7,249 nt of DNA from Candidatus Pacearchaeota archaeon (GTDB lineage: Archaea > Nanobdellota > Nanobdellia > Pacearchaeales > GW2011-AR1), in NCBI GenBank assembly GCA_003693875.1, contig RFLO01000031.1, positions 1 through 7,249 on the forward strand, written 5' to 3'. Shown here in pieces: positions 6,353 to 7,249 of the stretch. Numbering within the stretch: position 1 is the first letter of the stretch; every line of letters begins with the position of its first letter. Both the position numbers and the translations under genes were made by a program. The notes beneath the pieces were generated by a model, which had not been told where the DNA came from, did no database searches, and worked only from the letters and a program-made list of their open reading frames with translations.

Positions 6353-6394
6353 ACAAATCTTCAACGCCCTTCACAAAAAATTGATTAGGATTGC

Positions 6395-6433
6395 CAACAC
6401 AAAACTTTTATAGCTGTGTTTTTAGTTAAGTCT
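6395..6433 (+). promoter_or_regulatory. TATA promoter for the KaiC-like gene
   Basis: TTTTATAG at 6406-6413, preceded by ACACAAAAC, is centred about 25 bases before the ATG at 6434. The distance supports leaderless initiation at that ATG and rules against the in-frame GTG at 6416, which would lie only about 6 bases from the TATA centre. Confidence 0.6.
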
Positions 6434-7231
6434 ATGAAAAAGAAGGTGAAACGCACCGTACCTAAGAAGAAAAAGAAAGCTGCCTCTAAGAAGAAAAAGA
6501 GAAAAATCCACCACCGAAGAAAATTTAAAAAAATAGAAAGGGTGCCAACTGGCATCAAAAACTTTGACCGCCTAATAGAGGGAGGATTTGAAAAAAATTC
6601 AACGAACCTTCTTGTTGGCAGCAGCGGTTCAGGAAAAACAGTGTTTAGTGTTCAATTTCTAATAGAGGGTATAAAGCGCGGAGAGAAATGTCTTCTTGTA
6701 AGTTTCGAAGAGCAAAAAGAAGCCTTGTACGAGAACATGGCTGAACTTGGATTTGACTTAGAAAAATACGAAAAGGAAGGAAAATTTTTCTTCATTGAAC
6801 ACACGCCTGAAAAAGTCAAAAGAATGCTTGAAGAGGGTGGCGGTGAAATCGAAACAATTGTTTTGAGCAAAAACATAAGTAGAATTGTCATTGATTCGGC
6901 TACATCCTTCATACTGCTATTTGACAAAGAACTTGAAAAAAAGGAAGCAGCGCTTTCCTTATTCAATCTTCTAAAGGGATGGAATTGCACATCGCTTTTA
7001 ATAAGTGAGGAAAACCCCTTAGAAGAAAGACACTCGTCGAGAGTTTTGGACTTAGAAGCAGATTCCATAATTCTAATGTATTTTATAAAGGGAAAAAAGG
7101 AAAGAGAAAGATATATTGAAATACTAAAAATGAGAGGGACAAATCACTCCCTCAAAGCCCACCGATACGTTATAAGAAAAGGTGGCATAGTTGTAAGCAA
7201 ATCTCCTTCAAAAATGCCGATTAAAAAATAA
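6434..7231 (+). CDS. KaiC/RAD55-type single-domain ATPase with polylysine N-terminus
   Basis: 265 residues from the ATG at 6434, chosen by the TATA spacing. The first 36 residues are a disordered basic tail (17 Lys, 5 Arg). The KaiC domain then follows: RVPTGIKNFDRLIEGGF (36-52), Walker A GSSGSGKT (62-69, Lys68), paired glutamates SFEE (Glu92, Glu93) as in the KaiC catalytic pair, Walker B IVIDS (Asp154), and KMRGTNHS near the end, typical of KaiC-family proteins. It should bind and probably hydrolyse ATP as a RecA-fold ring. In archaella the KaiC-fold protein ArlH partners the ArlI ATPase. Position next to a secretion motor makes that role tempting, but the separate promoter, downstream order and full KaiC motifs fit a general RAD55-like regulator equally well. 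No second KaiC domain is present. Confidence 0.9.
   Translation: MKKKVKRTVPKKKKKAASKKKKRKIHHRRKFKKIERVPTGIKNFDRLIEGGFEKNSTNLLVGSSGSGKTVFSVQFLIEGIKRGEKCLLVSFEEQKEALYENMAELGFDLEKYEKEGKFFFIEHTPEKVKRMLEEGGGEIETIVLSKNISRIVIDSATSFILLFDKELEKKEAALSLFNLLKGWNCTSLLISEENPLEERHSSRVLDLEADSIILMYFIKGKKERERYIEILKMRGTNHSLKAHRYVIRKGGIVVSKSPSKMPIKK
6462..6499 (+). repeat. In-frame 14-base direct repeat in the polylysine tail
   Basis: CTAAGAAGAAAAAG occurs at 6462-6475 and again at 6486-6499, a 24-base period equal to eight codons. Both copies code for a run of lysines (P/S followed by four or five Lys/Arg). This looks like a local duplication that lengthened the basic tail. Confidence 0.6.
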
Positions 7232-7249
7232 AAAATTATTCTATTTGTC

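Noticed and set aside
6416..6433. GTG start adding six residues to the KaiC-like protein
   Set aside because: It lies about 6 bases from the TATA centre, too close for transcription to include it; the ATG at 6434 has the expected spacing.
1..7249. CRISPR array, tRNA, rRNA, insertion sequence or pilin genes
   Set aside because: No spaced repeats, tRNA-like cloverleaf, transposase or class III signal peptide could be found by reading both strands.

Overview
The window looks like a piece of a low-GC archaeal genome. Five genes have an AT-rich TATA-like element centred about 25-26 bases before the start codon, with no room for a leader, which is the archaeal leaderless-promoter arrangement. The one strong ribosome binding site (GAGGTGAT, before the secretion ATPase) matches the 3' end of archaeal 16S rRNA. 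The ATPase, the two-gene platform, the membrane winged-helix protein and the single-domain KaiC-like ATPase are an archaeal combination. The very Lys-rich proteins and small secreted Cys-rich protein remind me of DPANN lineages such as Pacearchaeota or Woesearchaeota, but that placement is an impression and not proved here.

Layout. At the left edge (3-170, +) is the tail of an unrecognised acidic protein. Next comes a 140-residue protein (231-653, +) that may be a divergent GNAT-fold protein. A convergent, A-rich intergenic zone follows. On the minus strand are a calcineurin-like phosphoesterase (2148-1558), then a secreted or membrane-anchored six-cysteine protein (1523-921), then a possible 61-residue ORF (930-745) overlapping its end. 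Oligo-T tracts that could stop this minus-strand transcription lie at 755-761 and 692-698.

From 2250 to 6352 (+) four tightly packed genes form one operon: a two-TM protein with a cytoplasmic winged-helix domain and a strongly basic tail, a type II/IV secretion ATPase of the ArlI/GspE/TadA class, and two separate T2SF (TadC/GspF-like) platform proteins. Junctions are +1, +2 and -4 bases, so translation is probably coupled. After an 81-base gap with its own promoter, a KaiC/RAD55-type ATPase with a polylysine N-terminus ends the window.

How they fit together. The ATPase and the two platform proteins are the motor core of a type IV-filament machine (pilus, archaellum or Tad-like). The ATPase would drive pilin insertion or filament assembly through the platform. 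In archaella the platform ArlJ is one protein with two T2SF modules, and a KaiC-fold protein, ArlH, partners the ATPase ArlI. Here the platform is split and a KaiC-fold protein lies just downstream. No pilin, prepilin peptidase or other archaellum gene is in the window, so the kind of filament cannot be decided. The membrane winged-helix protein leading the operon is the least explained part. Three of the five genes here have lysine-dense tails.
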